Counted from the first letter of the stretch, positions 39,070 through 50,519 are shown. The stretch: DNA of 64,000 nt from Pachypanchax playfairii (GCA_006937955.1 SSNP01000083.1:767502-831501), one strand, 5' to 3'. Numbers and translations are program-made. Notes: generated by a model not told the origin, from the sequence alone.

Positions 39070-39270
39070 GGTTTTCCAGCCGTCAGACGCTTATTAAACG
39101 CCGTTTTGAACGCCGTCAGACGCCTATTAAACGTCACCATCTGTTTATTAGACGGCGCCAGGCATCTCATAAGCGCCACCTGGCGTCCAAATATTGTAAC
39201 GCCACCAGGCGTCCTAAAAACGCCACCACACGTTTAGAAACGCGTGGAGGCGTTTATTAAACGCCTGGTA
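39070..39270. repeat. Palindrome-rich GGCGT/ACGCC mini-repeat block
   Basis: ACGCC and GGCGT occur many times at irregular spacing of about 15-25 bp with AT-rich spacers (GACGCCTATTAAACGTC, GGCGTTTATTAAACGCC). Several units are near-palindromes that could form hairpins. Confidence 0.65.
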
Positions 39271-40578
39271 TTTTTTATTACTTTTCTCCACCTCCTGATT
39301 TTCACAGCCAATCAATGGGAAGCTATAACATTCAATGTAACTGAGACCAAATTAATCAAATACCTTTTTTTAGGTAAATCTGAATAAACTCTTATAGTCT
39401 TTTAGTCTTCAGCTATATTCTTGGGATTGCTTTGAAATAATTTTCAATTAATTTGTACCTGTGAAAGAAAACCTTAGATTTTTAAAATAAAAAATAAACA
39501 ACCTTAATGTAGCCTAATGTAACAGACCCTCATAACTTCTTGATACAGTCGCAACTGAAGATTTATATACGTATTTAAAAATTAAATGTGTGAGAGCCGT
39601 ATTCTACCCACAAAGCTTCTGTTCGTACTACCAGGCCCACAGAGTTCCAGCAGCTGCGGCTAATTTGCTTAGTCCAGGAAGGGGTGTTTAAGAGTGTGTA
39701 CCCAGGTAGTGAAGGTGATGGTTCTGGAGGTGGTGGGGGCGGTGGGTGTGGTGATACCACAGGGACAAGCGCATGTTTCTGGGGGTGGGGTTGGTGGGAA
39801 GCCCTGGTGTTTGGTTGCTGGAGGTCCGAAGGGTGGAGGTTCTGCTGTTTTTACCCAGGATGAGTGCATGCATCCTGGGGGAGGATGATGGTTTTGCCTG
39901 TCCCCCATCAGCCTCTGGAGCTCCAGGGGCTCTGCTGCTCTATGAGTGCGTGCGTCCCAGCGGGGGGATGATGGTGGAGCGGGCTTTCCTGCATCTGTGC
40001 TCTGGATCTCCAGGGGCGCAGATGTATTTACATTTAGTGTTTGTAAATGTTCACAAATAAAGATCTTTAGGAAAAAGTTTATCCACTGTATGATCAAGCA
40101 GAATTTTTTATTACCTCGTTAAACAAGCTTGTGATCGAATGCAAACTCATCGGATAACATTGTTTGTCAGTGGTCAGACCCGTGGCCAATTTTTCTTTTC
40201 GCTGGCACACGCACGAACATGAAACATGAGCTGGTCTGAACATGCAGCACTCATACACTGCAATCTAACTACAAATCAGAATTTCATTAAAAGATTTGAT
40301 TAAGTATTGATCATTATCTCCGACAACTATTTGTATACCAGTTTTATGTGCACAAAATACAAAGTTTATTCTATTACCAAATTTGATAGATACTTTTTAA
40401 TACATTGGACTTCAAAGAGGAATTGTAAACATTGAGAATTTAATGAATCACAACACAATTTCACATGTTAAGTTTGTAATGCCAAAATAATTTCTGGGTC
40501 CTCCGCATTGTTGATGTTGTTGGGTTGCGAAATTTGCTGACTGAGTAAATCCTCTCAGTGATTCCAGTTAGTGTTGTC

Positions 40579-41842
40579 TAGGGCCCAACCGATATGGATT
40601 TTTTTATACCGATACCAATATAAAGACTTCAGAGCAGGCCGATAGCCGATATAATGGCCGATAAATCCATCCACCAGAAAAAATTTCAAAAATATTACTG
40701 AAAGCTAAAACACTGCATTCTAAGCTCATTCTTGAGCTCATGTCTACCTGTTAGACACCATGAACTATCTGAATTATTCACTGATTCCAAAAAATGTAAA
40801 TAATAGACAAGTTTATCTATTTTATGAACATTTATTTAGCACACACATGCTATAACATCAGAACATGTAAAAAATGGTGGAACAATAGATCACAATAACC
40901 TAAAAAAAAACTTACAATAAAATAAATATTTTCCAATAGTAAAATAGTTGTTTCTTTAATAAGTCCAACGGGCAAATCCTAACGCAGAAAGCACTGCAGT
41001 AAACAATAATAATTTATTATATTCAACTTTTACAACGGAGCCTGTAAATAACAGTAGGAAAAACACCAATATCTTTTTGTATATAATATTAATAATGCTT
41101 GGGCCTGAAAATGTTAGCATCGTGTGATGTACTGCACTACTATTGCAGTAACAGAGTAGAACCCAGCGTATGGATGGATGTATTAACCGAGCAAGTTGCT
41201 ACATTTTTTTGTGATGGCAAAGAGCCATTTAATGAAGACTACACTTATTTTAAGTGAGAGAAAGAAACACGATTACTTTATGTCACTAAACATACCAGTT
41301 ATGGTGCTTTTATGCACTTAGACAGCTATGCTTCACATTTTATTTGTGCATGCTTAACTTTTAGCAAGGTAGAATTATCGTAACTTTAAACACAGCGCGA
41401 CCACGAGGCACACAATGACATGTTTGTAGAGAATATGTAAGAGGGAAAACATAACTGTGTTTGTTTATTGCACATTTCAACTTACTAGTGACAAAAAATA
41501 AAATGCTCGTGAGCAGACTTCACTTTGGATAAGTTTCTTTCTGTTTCACCGTCCGGTTCGCTGTGTCTCGGCTTCCACTGTAGGAAGCCATGAGCAAGGA
41601 TGACTCCACCCCCAGGGAACATGAAATGACAACACATGGGCGCCATCTGCTGGATATGTAGCCCAATTACATTTTTAACTGGACATTCTCCTTAATGGAG
41701 ATGCAGAAACACATATATGACAAAAATAAATCAATAAAAAATCTCGAAAAAATATCGGCAATTTTTTACCGATAGCCGATATCACCCTGGACCCCCATAT
41801 CGGCCGATAATATCGGCCGGCCGAAATATCGGTCGGGCCCTA
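40579..41842. mobile_element. hAT-type element with perfect 8-bp target duplication
   Basis: Flanked by identical GTGTTGTC (40571-40578, 41843-41850). The ends are TAGGGCCCAACCGATATGGA on the left; the right end reverse-complements to TAGGGCCCGACCGATATTTC. Subterminal GCCGATA motifs repeat near both ends. The element is 1264 bp and non-coding. Confidence 0.9.
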
Positions 41843-42774
41843 GTGTTGTCATATCTTCACCTGCAGCAGCTTCTCCTTCTTCTATTTTATGACATGTCTT
41901 CAGCTGTTTGTACACAACCAATAGGGGGCGCTAATGCAGCTGGCAGACCTAAACTAATTTCCGCCGTTCAAAGAACTCAGAAGAAGAAGAATTAACTAGT
42001 TTTGGCTTGGAGCTGGAAACCGCCAGAATCACGGGATGTTCGGTTAAAAAAAACTCTTTGAGGCTGTTTTACGAAACAAGTAAGTAAATAAAACTAATAT
42101 CTTGTTTCCCTTCAAAATCGCACAGTGTCCGCCCAGCATTAACAGTATTGGGACAGTGAGCGCTACGTGCCACAACGTTCTTTCTCCATGACAACCAAAA
42201 TGGCAGTACCGGTCACTGTTTGTGCTATTTTCATACTAGAAATGATTTTATAACTCCTACAAACATTTATTTTGAGGAGAATGAAGCGCAGGAACCAAAG
42301 GAGGTGTATAAGACAGAATAAGTGATGAAACTGTTAGTATATCATGTTTGAAAAGACACGTCCATACCATTATTAATTAACTATATTTTTGATCAGATAT
42401 GTGACACATCTTTCCAACAGAGAATCAATCGATTGGAATTACACATCTAGACAATAAAATAAAATATTGATTATTTGCAGTCTACACTTGAGAAAAAGTT
42501 TTTTTTGGTCCGGATGGTTCAGCCATTTCTCCACCTTCTTCTTCTTCTTCCGTCAAAATTCACACGCAGCAACGCATTGTGGGTAATACCCTTCACTGAC
42601 ATCTGCACTGATGCGGACTTTGGCGAACCGCGGCTCAAGCGTTCGAAAGGGGCAGAGCTAAGGGTACGACTCTCCACTCTTGGAGAATCGGGACACCCTA
42701 TGCACTTGCCCCCCTCATCGGGAACGTGCATTTGAAGTGCACAAGGGCGCAACTGCGGATATTGGGACAGGGCC

Positions 42775-43215
42775 ACTCTGTTGTTGAGTTACTGTGTTCT
42801 GAAGAGGATGATGAGGGTTTTTCATCATGTTCTTCATCCTCCTTTGGACAATCAACTCAAGAGACTCCTGATCAGTCTCCAGAACAGAACCAGTCCTCCT
42901 TATCAATCTGTTCAGCCTCTTCATGTCACCTGCTCTGATGCTGCTCCCCCAACAGGTGACTGCAGATGTGATCAGTTAACAAAGTTGTTTCTTTTGCTGC
43001 TCCTCTTCAAATCTCTGTCAGCCCGTATTGTTTGAAAGCCAGACAGAGACACACTGGAGTCCAGGATATGCTCCTTTAGCCATGTCTCAGTAAAACACAT
43101 GATGCTGCATTCATGATACTCTGGCTGGGTCTTCAACAGAGTTTTAAGTTCATCCATTTTGTTAGCAAGAGATCTCACATTTGTCAATATGACTGAAGTG
43201 AAGGTTTAAACTTCC
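42775..43215 (-). pseudogene. L2-like LINE ORF2 remnant with internal deletion
   Basis: On the minus strand, 43187-42990 encodes the start of a LINE apurinic endonuclease (NVRSLANKMDELKTLL, then CFTETWL and GFQTIRADRD). It then jumps to the ORF2 C-terminus (RLNRLIRRTGSVL, QRRMKNMMKNPHHPL). The reverse-transcriptase core is missing. Stops and frameshifts lie upstream to about 43290. Confidence 0.75.
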
Positions 43216-43319
43216 TCTTTCTCTTTCTTCACTTTGCTGCTGCTCTGCATCCACGTCTTCTTCTTTTGAGCTCATCGGGGATAGTTTCAATTTGAGGATT
43301 ATTTCAGCCTTAGAAATGT

Positions 43320-43600
43320 CAGTTAGGCGGGAGCCCTGGGATCTCCTGATCCGTGTCTCAGTCCTCCCGGGTGTGGCTTGTTGCCAGCGGGCCTACAGGC
43401 TCGTCACTACGGCCCCCTGGAATTCTCTGCACTGTGGTTGTGGGGCGGCCGCTCTGGTGGTCATTGCTGCTCTTGTCTGGTGGGATCGTGGTTCGCCCTG
43501 AGCTGTTCTCCCAGGTACTTCTCTGCCTCTGGGGGGTCCTTGGGTGTCCTGGGCCTCGGTCTCTCGCGGTCCGCTTCAGGGCCTGTGGGATGTAGCTGAG
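43320..43600. repeat. GC-rich repeat-like block
   Basis: GC-rich, Leu/Trp/Gly-coding in several frames, with GGATCTCC and TGGGTGTCCTGGGCCTC-type text seen in fish interspersed repeats. No gene call is made. Confidence 0.3.
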
Positions 43601-44222
43601 GATTTATTTACTTATTTATTCTAAATATTCAATGTTGAAATTCCGCGACCACAAGCGCGTCACTGCACTCAGGTGTTCACTCAGGAGTTCGCTGAGTAGT
43701 CCACTCAGGTGTTTGCATATATTAAATCTGGCTGTGACTTCACTAAAGCACAGTGTTTAAAAAGGTCAGTTAGGTGTGCGTTTATGTTAAATTATCCTTT
43801 TTTCTTTTTTTTTCTTTTAGCATAAATGTTTGCTGTTGCCGTGTTCTCTTTGTTCTTGTTTTTGTGTCTCTGCAGGTGTTGAAGCAGATACTTTGTGTTT
43901 TTTGTGTTTTCTCTATATATTTAATCATATTTTTTCTCTATTCTTTCCCCTTTCCCTCTTTTTTTCTCTCTTCTTCTCTCCTCTGCTGTTGAAAGATATG
44001 TTCTTTCTTTCAACATGGCAATGGGTATTCTTTCTCTTTGGTGTTTAAATTCATATTATAAAAAAAAAAGCAAGGCTGCAGCCATGATGTAAGTATGAAT
44101 GCAAGAGTACAATGAGAATCCAAAGGCATATCAGATACAGTATGAGATACCAACAGGAATGTCCTCTGGTTCTCTTTAGCTGAGCTGTAGCATAAAAAAA
44201 AAATATTCTCGTTAACTGTTTT
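43601..44222. other. No gene recognised
   Basis: T-rich and CT-rich tracts; no supported feature. Confidence 0.4.
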
Positions 44223-44490
44223 CTCCCGCATTCTCGACTCAGAATAGTCATGTATGTCTCATATTGATGACGTACAAGTCGGATGGAAGCGACCTGGCAG
44301 TTCAGACTGAAGTTGCAAGCCAAAAGAACGGATACGTATTGGATTTAGGACTAGATGCTGGAGTGGCCCAGATCGCATTTGAAAAAATCGGACTTGCTCA
44401 TTCAGACTGTCATAAAAAAATCAGATACAGGTCACATAGGGGCAAAAAAATAATATTTGGGTCACTTCAGCCTGCAGTCTGAATGTAGCA
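44223..44490. mobile_element. PIF/Harbinger-type MITE, copy 2 (truncated)
   Basis: The right part of the family at 19039-19685, in inverted orientation. It ends CTGCAGTCTGAATGTAGCA followed by TTA. The far end is decayed. Confidence 0.65.
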
Positions 44491-44624
44491 TTAGTCCCTG
44501 GATGGATGATTTTTTAGGGGATCATGATGATGGTGGAGCTTTTGAGGCAGAATGGGACTTTGCAGAGCTCCAGTGAGGTGCTGAAGATTCTTGTGAAGAT
44601 GGGACCAACTGCACAAACCTTTAT

Positions 44625-45374
44625 GGTGTGTTCAAACCGCCCAGTGCGTCCAGGCAGCAGGGCAGCTAGATTACATGTAAAGTCTATGTTACTAAGCATC
44701 AGGTGTGAGTCAAGCTGCGCCGAGCTGCCACGCAGCTCGACATGCGCGTCTGCGCGTCCACACAGTTGCTGCTCGGACGGTCCGTCAAGGCGTTGAGGCA
44801 GGTGCTGCTTGAAGTTGGGAAAATTGAACTTTGGGGCAGCAGACGCGCGGCAGCAAACAATCAGCGACTCTTTTCACGGATCACGTCATCAACGGCTAGA
44901 TCTGACAGTCATTCCAATTCATTTCAAAATGGAGGAGAAACTGATTATCACTGTTTGTAACCACCGTGAACTGTATGACCCGTCTTCGTATTTTAATAAG
45001 GACAGGAAAAGATCGGACCTTATCTGGAGGAAGACATCAGAGGATATTGGAGTTCCAGGTAAACAGTTTCATATTTTATGAAACTCAGAACGTCTCAATG
45101 CGGTGTATTTACAACCTCCGCAAATGTGCCCGACGACGTTGTATAGCTTTATTTATTAAATAAATCCAAGCCACTCTCCACATGATTCGTCATGTTGTAA
45201 ATAACTATAACAACAGAGAAATCCCCCGCCCGCCTGTGATGTACTGACGTGACGCGCGGACACGCCGACGCAGACTGTGCAAAGTGTGCAAGCAGCTGTG
45301 TTTCTATTTAAGCAGCAACTTTCGTCCGTTTGAGTATTTTGCTGCCTGGACGCGCTGGGCGGTGTGAACACACC
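44625..45374 (+). mobile_element. Harbinger-type element carrying a MADF/Myb-like exon
   Basis: The ends are GGTGTGTTCAAACCGCCCAG on the left; the right end reverse-complements to GGTGTGTTCACACCGCCCAG. The inverted repeat is about 36 bp. AT (or TA) flanks both sides. It holds one coding exon similar to the DNA-binding protein of Harbinger/ISL2EU elements but no transposase. Confidence 0.65.
44929..45058 (+). CDS. MADF/Myb-SANT-like domain exon, partial
   Basis: From the ATG at 44929 (context CAAAATGG) the exon encodes 43 codons: MEEKLIITVCNHRELYD, then FNKDRKRSDLIWRKTSED and IGVPG. It is followed by a donor GTAAAC at 45059. The pattern I-x-V-x-x-x-x-x-L-Y-D, K-D-x-x-R-x-x-x-W-x-x-I/T is that of the MADF/Myb-SANT-like fold found in the accessory DNA-binding protein of PIF/Harbinger elements. 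It lacks a second exon in this element. Only the first two helices and part of the third are present, so it is unlikely to work alone. Confidence 0.6.
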
Positions 45375-45399
45375 ATAAGGCAGAAAGGAGACGCGTTGT

Positions 45400-45560
45400 C
45401 TGAAATGTTCAGTTTATTGGGGGGGTCTGGGGACTCAGAAAACCAGTCAGTATCTGGTGTGCCCACCATTTGCATCATGCCCCCCCCCCAAATAAAACAA
45501 AAATATTTCAGAGTGGCCTTTTACTGTGGCCAGTCTAAGGCACACAACATACAGTATAAA
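45400..45560 (-). repeat. Tc1-like element remnant (3' end and terminal repeat pieces)
   Basis: The minus-strand text ACCAGATACTGACTGGTTTT followed by a C-run and CCAATAAA, and CAGAGTGGCCTTTTACTG with CTAAGGCACAC on the plus strand, match the gene end and terminal region of a common vertebrate Tc1 family. The middle is missing. Confidence 0.5.
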
Positions 45561-45884
45561 TACATGCAGTGATACATAGATACATTTTTAAAATTCTTAT
45601 TTCTGCTTTGTTTTGACATAGAAATGTTGTTTTCGATAATTTGTTTTGAATTGTGGAACACTGACTTTTTTTAAAAGCAAACGTTTTGTTGTCATAGCAA
45701 CAGGAACCAATCTATCAGTTCTATATCAAAATTCAAAGTTCTGTTGGATGCGGAGCCTAAGCCTTTGATCTTTATGACCTCATTACTAGTCTGCATTCCA
45801 ATCAATTCACTTCTGTGTTTTCAGTGCGAACACATCTCTTGGTGAGTTTTCAGTGCAAACGCAACTCTCGTCGAAAGAAGAAAC

Positions 45885-47246
45885 ATGAGCCAAAGTGCAA
45901 ACCCTACCCAGTACAATTTTGAGTGGAAGGTTCCCGTCCTGCTTCCACGACCAGTACACCTAGAAATGTTGAGGCGAAAGGGGAAGAAAAACCTGCCGGC
46001 CACTTTGCCAGGACCACTTTCCCCTGACGCTATAGATCCATCATCGAAGAAGCTTCCTTCTGCAGAGGAGCCTTCGAAAAAATTATGTCATGCTGATCCC
46101 TCTGCTGCTGCTGACCGTGAAGCAGCTGTTAAACTCTCAGCTGGTCTGCCTGAACCAGCTAAAAAATCTGCTGATGATCCAGTTCCAGCAGAGAAGTTTG
46201 AGCCAGCAGAGGTTGATGTGAAACCAACAGAGACGTCTAGAATTACAGCTGTCCATGAAAAAACCAGGATTCAGTCTCAACCCCAAAATCCAGCTTCAGT
46301 TAACACCCGTTACGGATTCATCGCTATTTCTGAGGCTGAATTTAATGAGAAACTTGGCCTTAAGGAACAAAAGATTTGTTCTCTGGAAAAGATGAATGCC
46401 GACCTGCTGAAACAACTGAAAGATGTCACAGAACACATTACAGAGCTGCAAGCAAAGCATTTTCTTGCAGAACAAAAGGTCAAACAACAGGAATCAGAAA
46501 TCACTGAGAGAAAGAAGAAGTCTGAAGAAATTGAAGTGATTTTAAATAAAAATTATGCAGTGAAAGTTGACTTTGAACGCAAGCTGAAGTTTGCGAATAA
46601 TGATGTGGCACGTCTGAAGCGCCAGGCAGAAAAAATCCCCCCTTTACAAGACAAGGCCGAGAAACTCAAGCAGCAAGTCACTGAGCAGCACAATCAAATT
46701 GCTCTTCTGACTTCAGAGTGGTCCACGAAGAACGATCGACATTCAGAAAATCTGACAAAGATCCATGAGCTGGAAGCAGCTGTCGCTGCTGAAAGATTGA
46801 GGAAGAAAGCAGCTGAATCCTTTGTGGCCATCAAAGTTCAGGAGAACTGCAGGCTTCAAAATGTTCTGACCAAAACTGAACAACAGTTTAAAGAACAGAC
46901 CTGCAAGTGGGAGGAGGAAAAATCTCAGCTGTTGTCTGCTGAATATGAAGCAGTGAAAGATCTGCAGGCAGCCATGTTGGAACAGGAAGCAAATCTGAGA
47001 CAAGAGAGAGAAGATCGATCTCAGGAAAAGGCGACTCTGCTAGACACCATTTCTACCCTGAAGGAGAGTCTGGAGAGACACGAAGAGGAGACAAAATCCT
47101 ACACTGAAAAACTGTTGGAAAAGTTACAAAATCTGGAGCAGCAGGTGAACATGATGCAAGAAAAGAAACAGAAAAAGAAGAGTTTCAAGAAAAGATTCCT
47201 GAGTGTCTTTAAAAGTAAGAAAAACAGTCCAACCCAGTCTGTCTGA
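45885..47246 (+). CDS. Uncharacterised intronless coiled-coil protein, 453 aa
   Basis: I do not recognise this gene. The ATG at 45885 sits in a good context (GAAACATGA) and the frame is open for 453 codons, the longest apparently intact host-like frame in the window. Residues about 1-140 are Pro/Ala/Glu/Lys-rich and probably unstructured (KKLPSAEEPSKKL). Residues about 150-425 are long helical coiled coil rich in Glu, Lys, Gln and Leu. The C-terminus is strongly basic (KKQKKKSFKKRFLSVFKSKK), which could bind acidic membranes or nucleic acid. No signal peptide or transmembrane span is evident. It has no introns, lies among transposons, and an A-rich tract begins about 135 bp after the stop, so it may be a retrocopy that stayed open. 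Function is unknown. Confidence 0.7.
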   Translation: MSQSANPTQYNFEWKVPVLLPRPVHLEMLRRKGKKNLPATLPGPLSPDAIDPSSKKLPSAEEPSKKLCHADPSAAADREAAVKLSAGLPEPAKKSADDPVPAEKFEPAEVDVKPTETSRITAVHEKTRIQSQPQNPASVNTRYGFIAISEAEFNEKLGLKEQKICSLEKMNADLLKQLKDVTEHITELQAKHFLAEQKVKQQESEITERKKKSEEIEVILNKNYAVKVDFERKLKFANNDVARLKRQAEKIPPLQDKAEKLKQQVTEQHNQIALLTSEWSTKNDRHSENLTKIHELEAAVAAERLRKKAAESFVAIKVQENCRLQNVLTKTEQQFKEQTCKWEEEKSQLLSAEYEAVKDLQAAMLEQEANLRQEREDRSQEKATLLDTISTLKESLERHEEETKSYTEKLLEKLQNLEQQVNMMQEKKQKKKSFKKRFLSVFKSKKNSPTQSV

Positions 47247-47690
47247 TCTCTAAAACTCAGGAAGTCCTCGTCACTCCAAAACCCTGACCGCATCATGAAA
47301 CCATCAACTCCAATCCAATAACACTTGACTTTTAAAATTTAAACCCTAATATCAAGTGTTTAAACCATAACACGTCTCCTCCAAAGAAAAAAAAAAAAAG
47401 AACAAAAAAATTTCAAAACTAAACAAAAACCTTTAAAAAATAAACACAACTTAAAAAAAATAAAAATTACACACACGCACGCACACACACCCCCACACAC
47501 ACACACATACACACACTCAGAAAATATGGGCCGCACGTGACCCTGTAACAGCTGACTTTGTTCATGTGCGTGCGTGGGTTTTCTCCGGGTGCTCCAGTTT
47601 CCTCCCACACTCTAAAAACACACCCCACTCATTATCCCACACCTCTCCCCCATCCAACTCCCTTTTCCCCACCCCCACCCCCATCCCCCC
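47247..47690. other. 3' flank with A-rich and CA-rich tracts
   Basis: A-rich sequence at 47381-47465 and a CA microsatellite at 47470-47515, then C-rich sequence. No gene. Confidence 0.5.
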
Positions 47691-47694
47691 TTTC

Positions 47695-48210
47695 CAATGA
47701 ATCGCCACCTTATCGTGGTGGAAGGGTTTATGTACCTGCATGAGCCTGAGGACTTTGTTGTCTGGGGTATCAGCCCCTGGCTGGGTCTCCCATGACAATC
47801 TGGCCTTAGGGGGCAGGTCAGACTAAGAGCGATTCAGAGACTTTCACTAGGTAAAGCACAACCTCTGGCCCAAGAAGCAGTGGATTCCCAGGAGGCGCTG
47901 AAGACAATAACCCAGTATGAGCTGAAGAAAATGGATTTTGAGCAGTTATATGGTAATGGTAAATGGCGCTTTACTCAGGTCCTATGACCCCCAAAGCGCT
48001 TCACACTACAGTCTGTCATTCACCCATTCACACACACACTCACACGTTTGGTGATGATGAACTACACACATGTTGTAGCCACAGCTGTCCTGGGACACGC
48101 ACTGACAGAGGTGAGGCTGCCAGACACTAGCGCCGCTGGACCCTCCGACCACCGCCAAACAGGCAAGGTGGGTTAAGTGTCTTGCCCAAGGACACAACGG
48201 TCAGGCAGTA
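47695..48210. repeat. Two adjacent interspersed retroelement fragments
   Basis: GAATCGCCACCTTATCGTGG at 47700 begins text typical of the 5' region of a fish LINE. AATGGTAAATGGCGCTTTAC at 47953 through CTTGCCCAAGGACACAAC matches a common fish short repeat with CATTCACACACACAC in the middle. Both are non-coding. Confidence 0.5.
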
Positions 48211-48215
48211 ATATA

Positions 48216-49318
48216 CACAACCATTCAAAAGTTTGGGGTCACCCAGAAATTCCCTTATTTTTGATAGAAAGCACTGTTTCTTCAATGAAGACAACTTTAA
48301 AACTAATCAGAAATACACGCTATGCATTGCTAATATGGTAAATGACTATTCTAGCAGTAAATGTCTGTTTTTTGGTGCAATATCTACATAGGTGTGTAGA
48401 GGCCAATTTCCAGCAACTATCACTCCAGTGTTCTACTGGTACAATATGTTTGCTCATTGTGTCGGACGGCTCATGGATGATTAGAAAACCCTTGTGCAAT
48501 CATGTTAGCACTGCTGAAAACAGTTTAGCTGGATAGAGAAGCTATAAAACTGACCTTCCTTAGGGTTGTATCTGGAGAATCACATTTGTGAAGTTGATGA
48601 AAAGCTCAAAATGGCCAGAAAAAGAGAACTTTCATTTGAAACTCGACAATCTATCCTTGTTCTTAGAAATGAAGGCTTTTCCATGTAAGAAATTGCCAAG
48701 AAACTGAAGATTTCCTACAATGGTGTGCACTACTCCCTTCAGAGAACAGAGTAGGCTCTCTAACCAGAGCATAAAGAAGAGTGGGAGGTCCCACTGCAAA
48801 ACTGAGCAAGAAGATAAGTACATTAGAGTCTCTAGTTTGAGAAATAGATGCCTCACAGGTCCTCAACTGGCAGCTTCATTGAATAGAACCCATAAAACAC
48901 CAGTATCAACATCTACAGTGAAGAGGTAACTCTGAGATGCGGGCCTTCAGGGCAAAGTGGCAAAGAAAAAGCTACATCTGAGACTGGCCAATAAAGAAGA
49001 AGATTAATATGGGCAAAAAACACAAACATTGGCCAGAGGAACATTGGAAAAATGCGTTATGGATGAACAAATTGAAGTTTGAAGTATTTGGATCACACAG
49101 AAGAACAGAGATACTGAACAACAGAAAAGATGCTGGAAGAGTACCTGATGCCATCTGTAAAGAATGGTGAGGGTAACATGATGGTCTGGAGTTGCTTTGG
49201 TGCTGGTAAGGTAGGAGATTTGTTCAGGGTAAAAGGGTTTTTGAATAAGTAAGGTCATCACTTCATTTTGCTATGCCCTGTGGAGAGCGCTTGATAGGGG
49301 CCCCCAAACTTTTGAACG
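48216..49318 (+). mobile_element. Degenerate Tc1-like element
   Basis: The ends pair as CATTCAAAAGTTTGGGG on the left, with the right end reverse-complementing to GTTCAAAAGTTTGGGGG. The transposase is broken by many stops: MARKRELSFETRQSILVL at 48611, SLRNRCLTGPQLAASLN, and KNGEGNMMVWSCFGAGK near 49160. The catalytic C-terminal third is missing. Confidence 0.8.
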
Positions 49319-50060
49319 ATAGGAAAAGATTAAAGTTTTTTCACTCGACTTTAATTTCTTAATTCTTCTTTGATCGAATTTTCAGAACTTTTATAAAATA
49401 CCTTGCATTGCATTAGCCTCTATTTATTATGGCAGCCCCCAATTAGAATGAAATGAAGTGTAATTTAGGAAGAACAGGTTGTAAACAGCTGTTTAACAAC
49501 TTCTCAGAACATGTGTGGAGCAGTTACAACATGATCAGCTGATCTGATTGCTGAAGATTTGTTTCTAAACAAATATTTAAGTGTTTTAATTTGTTTCTCT
49601 CAGCGTGTGGAGAAAGCTCACTGTAAGAGATGTTGCAGGTGTTTTTAATTGCCTCACTTGTAGCAGAGATCATTACAGGCTTGAATAGACAGCATGTGTT
49701 TATGGATCATTTACTCTACAAATAAACTGAATAGAAGTGAGCTCGCAAAAAAACAGCCACCAGTGATTCTACAGTGTTTTAGTTATTTTAGAGATGATTT
49801 TGTTCTTATAATTTTGTGTTTTGTTCCTGGAAAAAATAAAAGAAATGTTTTCTTTCTTAGTTTGAAGTAAAAATATGTTATTATTTTCTCCTTTTAAAAT
49901 CATCTATAGTCTTTTGTAAATATAAATATCAGTCATGTTTTAATTGAGTCAACTGGTGGTCATGTGGCACCATCTAGAGGCCAAAAATATATGATTGTTT
50001 CAAAACTACATTTTAATTTTTTTTCTTGTACATGTGGAACAATGAAAAATATTATTGATA
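49319..50060. other. No gene recognised
   Basis: AT-rich unique-looking sequence. Confidence 0.5.
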
Positions 50061-50257
50061 CTTTATTGCTGATGTTAACAAATGTCAAGGGGATTTTTAT
50101 ACGTATACCATCAACCAGATGCTCATTTTGAGTTTCTGTCTAAATTCTCAGACTGTTTATCAGACTTATTATTGAAAACTGATAAAGTCATTATAATAGA
50201 ACATTTTAATTTTCGTGTTGATGTTGAAAGTTTAAATATAGCTGTAGGGACTATCCA
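50060..50257 (+). pseudogene. LINE endonuclease fragment, left part of a split copy
   Basis: Reads YHQPDAHFEFLSKFSDCLSD, then LLKTDKVIIIEHFNFRVDVE. This matches the D-F-N-x-H-V-D segment of LINE apurinic endonucleases. Here the usual GDFN is EHFN. The following residues of the domain reappear at 54262, about 4 kb away. Confidence 0.7.
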
Positions 50258-50519
50258 GTCCTACTTTTAGTCACCTTTTTGGGTGCGGGTGGTGGCAATG
50301 ACTCACTTTAAAATTATTGTCCAGGCAAAAGGCCTTTGGGTTTGTGTTCCCATTTATTGAAGAGGTGAAGATTTTCAGCAGGTAATACAAAGTACAGAGT
50401 GGTGGTTTATGGTCAGGATTTGTGTAAATAATGAGAATAATAATGGCAAACTTGTTATGTGATGAAGCCAAATGAAGTGGTAAAAACTGTGTGACCTCCC
50501 GTCAGGCAAACCATCAGTA

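Larger units (their letters stand above)
38860..42774. mobile_element. 3.9-kb DNA transposon with GGCCCTGTCCCAATA ends, itself invaded
   Basis: The 15-bp ends are perfectly inverted (GGCCCTGTCCCAATA). The site is ACT duplicated (38857-38859 and 42775-42777) inside an L2-like LINE, so the insertion boundaries are well defined. The interior includes palindrome-rich and GC-rich blocks, a hAT element (40579-41842), and an inner inverted pair (GAGCGGACACTGTGCGATTT near 38972 and its inverse near 42118). No transposase was recognised. The 3-bp target duplication leaves the superfamily open (PIF/Harbinger or CACTA-like). Confidence 0.7.

Noticed and set aside
39070..39270. CRISPR-like spaced repeat
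   Set aside because: The motifs occur in both orientations with irregular spacing and no unique spacers, in a vertebrate genome.
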